From: Candidatus Pararuminococcus gallinarum
GTDB lineage: Bacteria; Bacillota; Clostridia; Oscillospirales; Ruminococcaceae
NCBI GenBank assembly: GCA_904419775.1
Contig: CAJFSX010000015.1
Location: 1 to 32,233 of the forward strand
DNA: 32,233 nt
Direction: 5' to 3'
The notes beneath the pieces were generated by a model, which ran no database searches, was not told the origin of the DNA, and saw only the letters and a program-made list of their open reading frames with translations. Made by a program: the position numbers and the translations under genes. This document shows positions 31,165 to 32,233 of this stretch, in pieces (within the stretch, counting starts at the first letter, position 1; each line of letters starts with the position of its first letter).

Positions 31165-31380
31165 AGCCATCCCTCCTTTATATATGAAATTATGTTAGCA
31201 CATATTCTCGCCCAGCGCAATGAATTTTTTCCACAATTTTGCGTGTCTCTCTCTATAAACACTCACAAAACACAGTAGTTTCTACCAACTTGCCTTTGAA
31301 AGCTCTTAAAAATTAAACGGTAACCTTCCATAAAAATCTACATTTTTTTATAGGATAGAGATATTTTTCCCTTTCTCCCC

Positions 31381-31422
31381 TTGACAATGACCTTACTGAG
31401 CCCTATAATGTAATTACATTAT
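31381..31422 (+). promoter_or_regulatory. Consensus promoter with palindromic GntR-type operator, deoC
   Basis: TTGACA at 31381-31386 and TATAAT at 31404-31409, both perfect, are 17 bases apart. A perfect 18-base palindrome (ATAATGTAATTACATTAT, 31405-31422) overlaps the -10 and the start site. Its core TGTAATTACA fits the general GT...AC pattern of GntR-family operators. The leader to deoC is about 90 bases. Confidence 0.85.
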
Positions 31423-31505
31423 CACATTTCTTCCTTTCTGTCCAGTTTTGGGGGATTGGCAAGAGAAATTCATGGCCGCAGACAGCGGCAGAACGGAGTA
31501 AAATC

Positions 31506-32198
31506 ATGAACAAAGAAAAATTGACTGTAGCGCAGTTTGCCAAGCTGTTCGACCACACCAACCTGAAGGCTTTTGCCGTGGACGGCGATTTCGAAAAGTT
31601 GTGCAAGGAAGCAGCCGATTACGGTTTTCGGATGGTGGCTATCAACTCCTGCCAAACCAAACTGTGCAAAGAGTATCTTAAAGGCACCGATGTCCATGTA
31701 GGCGCTGCCATCAGCTTTCCCCTGGGCCAGACCACCATTCCGGTGAAACTGGCTGAAACTGAGGATGCCATCCAGAACGGCGCTGATGAGATCGATTATG
31801 TCATCAACATCGGCCAACTGAAGATGGGCAACACCGACTACATCAAAGAAGAGATGGAGGCCATCGTTTCTTTGTGCCGCAAACACAATGTCATCTCCAA
31901 GGTGATCTTTGAAAACTGCTACCTTACCAAGGAAGAGATCAAAACCGTGGCCCTCATCGCCAAAGAGGTGCAGCCTGATTTCATCAAGACTTCCACCGGC
32001 TTCGGCACCGGCGGCGCCACTGTAGAGGACGTCCGGCTGATGAAGGAAACTGTCGGGGATCTGGTCAAGGTCAAGGCCGCTGGCGGCATCCGGGATCTGG
32101 AAACCTGCCTGGCCCTGGTGGAGGCTGGCGCCGAGCGCATCGGAAGCTCCAGTTCTGTAGCCATTACCGAAGCCTACAAAGCGTCCCTGGAAAAGTAA
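31506..32198 (+). CDS. deoC: Deoxyribose-phosphate aldolase
   Basis: A 230-residue class I aldolase that splits 2-deoxyribose-5-phosphate into glyceraldehyde-3-phosphate and acetaldehyde. The Schiff-base lysine is Lys161 in [14 protein letters not shown], the relay lysine Lys190 in [10 protein letters not shown], and Asp97 is in [16 protein letters not shown] near the start is also conserved. Length is normal. The ATG at 31506 follows CGGAGTAAAATC. It lies under a consensus promoter with a GntR-type operator and is followed after 21 bases by another gene. DeoC homologues also occur in catabolic clusters for other sugars, so the substrate may differ. Confidence 0.93.
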   Translation: MNKEKLTVAQFAKLFDHTNLKAFAVDGDFEKLCKEAADYGFRMVAINSCQTKLCKEYLKGTDVHVGAAISFPLGQTTIPVKLAETEDAIQNGADEIDYVINIGQLKMGNTDYIKEEMEAIVSLCRKHNVISKVIFENCYLTKEEIKTVALIAKEVQPDFIKTSTGFGTGGATVEDVRLMKETVGDLVKVKAAGGIRDLETCLALVEAGAERIGSSSSVAITEAYKASLEK

Positions 32199-32219
32199 TT
32201 CCGAGAGGAGAGTCGTCAT

Positions 32220-32233
32220 ATGCCCCAGTACCT
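32220..32233 (+). CDS. Start of the next gene (truncated by the window edge)
   Basis: ATG at 32220 follows GAGAGGAGA (32203-32211) by 8 bases and reads MPQY before the window ends. It probably continues the deoC operon. Nothing more can be said of its product. Confidence 0.6.

Overview
The window looks like chromosome of an anaerobic, moderately GC-rich Firmicute, most likely a Clostridia member of the Oscillospiraceae/Ruminococcaceae type. This is inferred from gene content and style, with no rRNA or other marker to settle it. Supporting points are strong AGGAGG-like ribosome binding sites, frequent TTG and GTG starts, sigma-A type promoters, short operons closed by clear intrinsic terminators, ferredoxin-dependent aromatic amino acid metabolism (iorAB with a PaaK-type ligase), thyX-based thymidylate synthesis, and an mltG-U32 peptidase neighbourhood. 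I see no tRNA, rRNA, CRISPR array, insertion sequence, phage gene or attachment site.

Layout. 1-391: tail of an EamA/DMT transporter. 504-4262: promoter, iorA-iorB-paaK operon and terminator (aryl-pyruvate oxidation to aryl-acetyl-CoA). 4380-7173: NUDIX hydrolase, mutY, azlC and azlD, translationally coupled or tightly spaced, ending in a bidirectional terminator. 7176-8507 (-): CNNM/CBS/CorC membrane protein. 8693-10711: HD-domain phosphohydrolase, a convergent small cysteine-rich protein, and a D-2-hydroxyacid dehydrogenase. 10684-15848 is the most accessory-looking stretch: a decayed XRE regulator facing a coupled pair of small genes (membrane zinc ribbon plus unknown), then a MarR-FtsH-zinc-ribbon membrane protein set, then a MarR-RNHCP pair on the minus strand with a near-perfect promoter carrying direct repeats. 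15915-18799 (-): mltG and a U32 peptidase/tRNA hydroxylation-type protein. 18981-19109: a 42-residue cysteine/glycine-rich membrane peptide.

19220-26162 (-) is a seven-gene operon: pcrA-type helicase, thyX, tmk, DUF2156 protein, GNAT acetyltransferase, DJ-1/PfpI protein and 5-formyltetrahydrofolate cyclo-ligase. ThyX makes dTMP from dUMP and methylene-THF, Tmk phosphorylates it, and the cyclo-ligase returns 5-formyl-THF to the folate pool, so at least three members share one pathway. 26257-27909 (-): cardiolipin synthase with its own promoter.

27955-32233 is a sugar-metabolism locus: a tagatose/psicose-3-epimerase-like TIM barrel and a PMI-like cupin protein (-), a GntR/UTRA regulator (-), and divergent deoC (+). 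The deoC promoter is consensus and carries a perfect 18-bp palindrome that fits GntR operators. The downstream gene starts at the window edge.

No single previously undescribed system stands out. The best candidates for a second look are the small Cys/Gly peptide, the decayed XRE regulator with its still-intact operator, the MarR-FtsH-zinc-ribbon set, and the GntR/deoC/epimerase/cupin locus.
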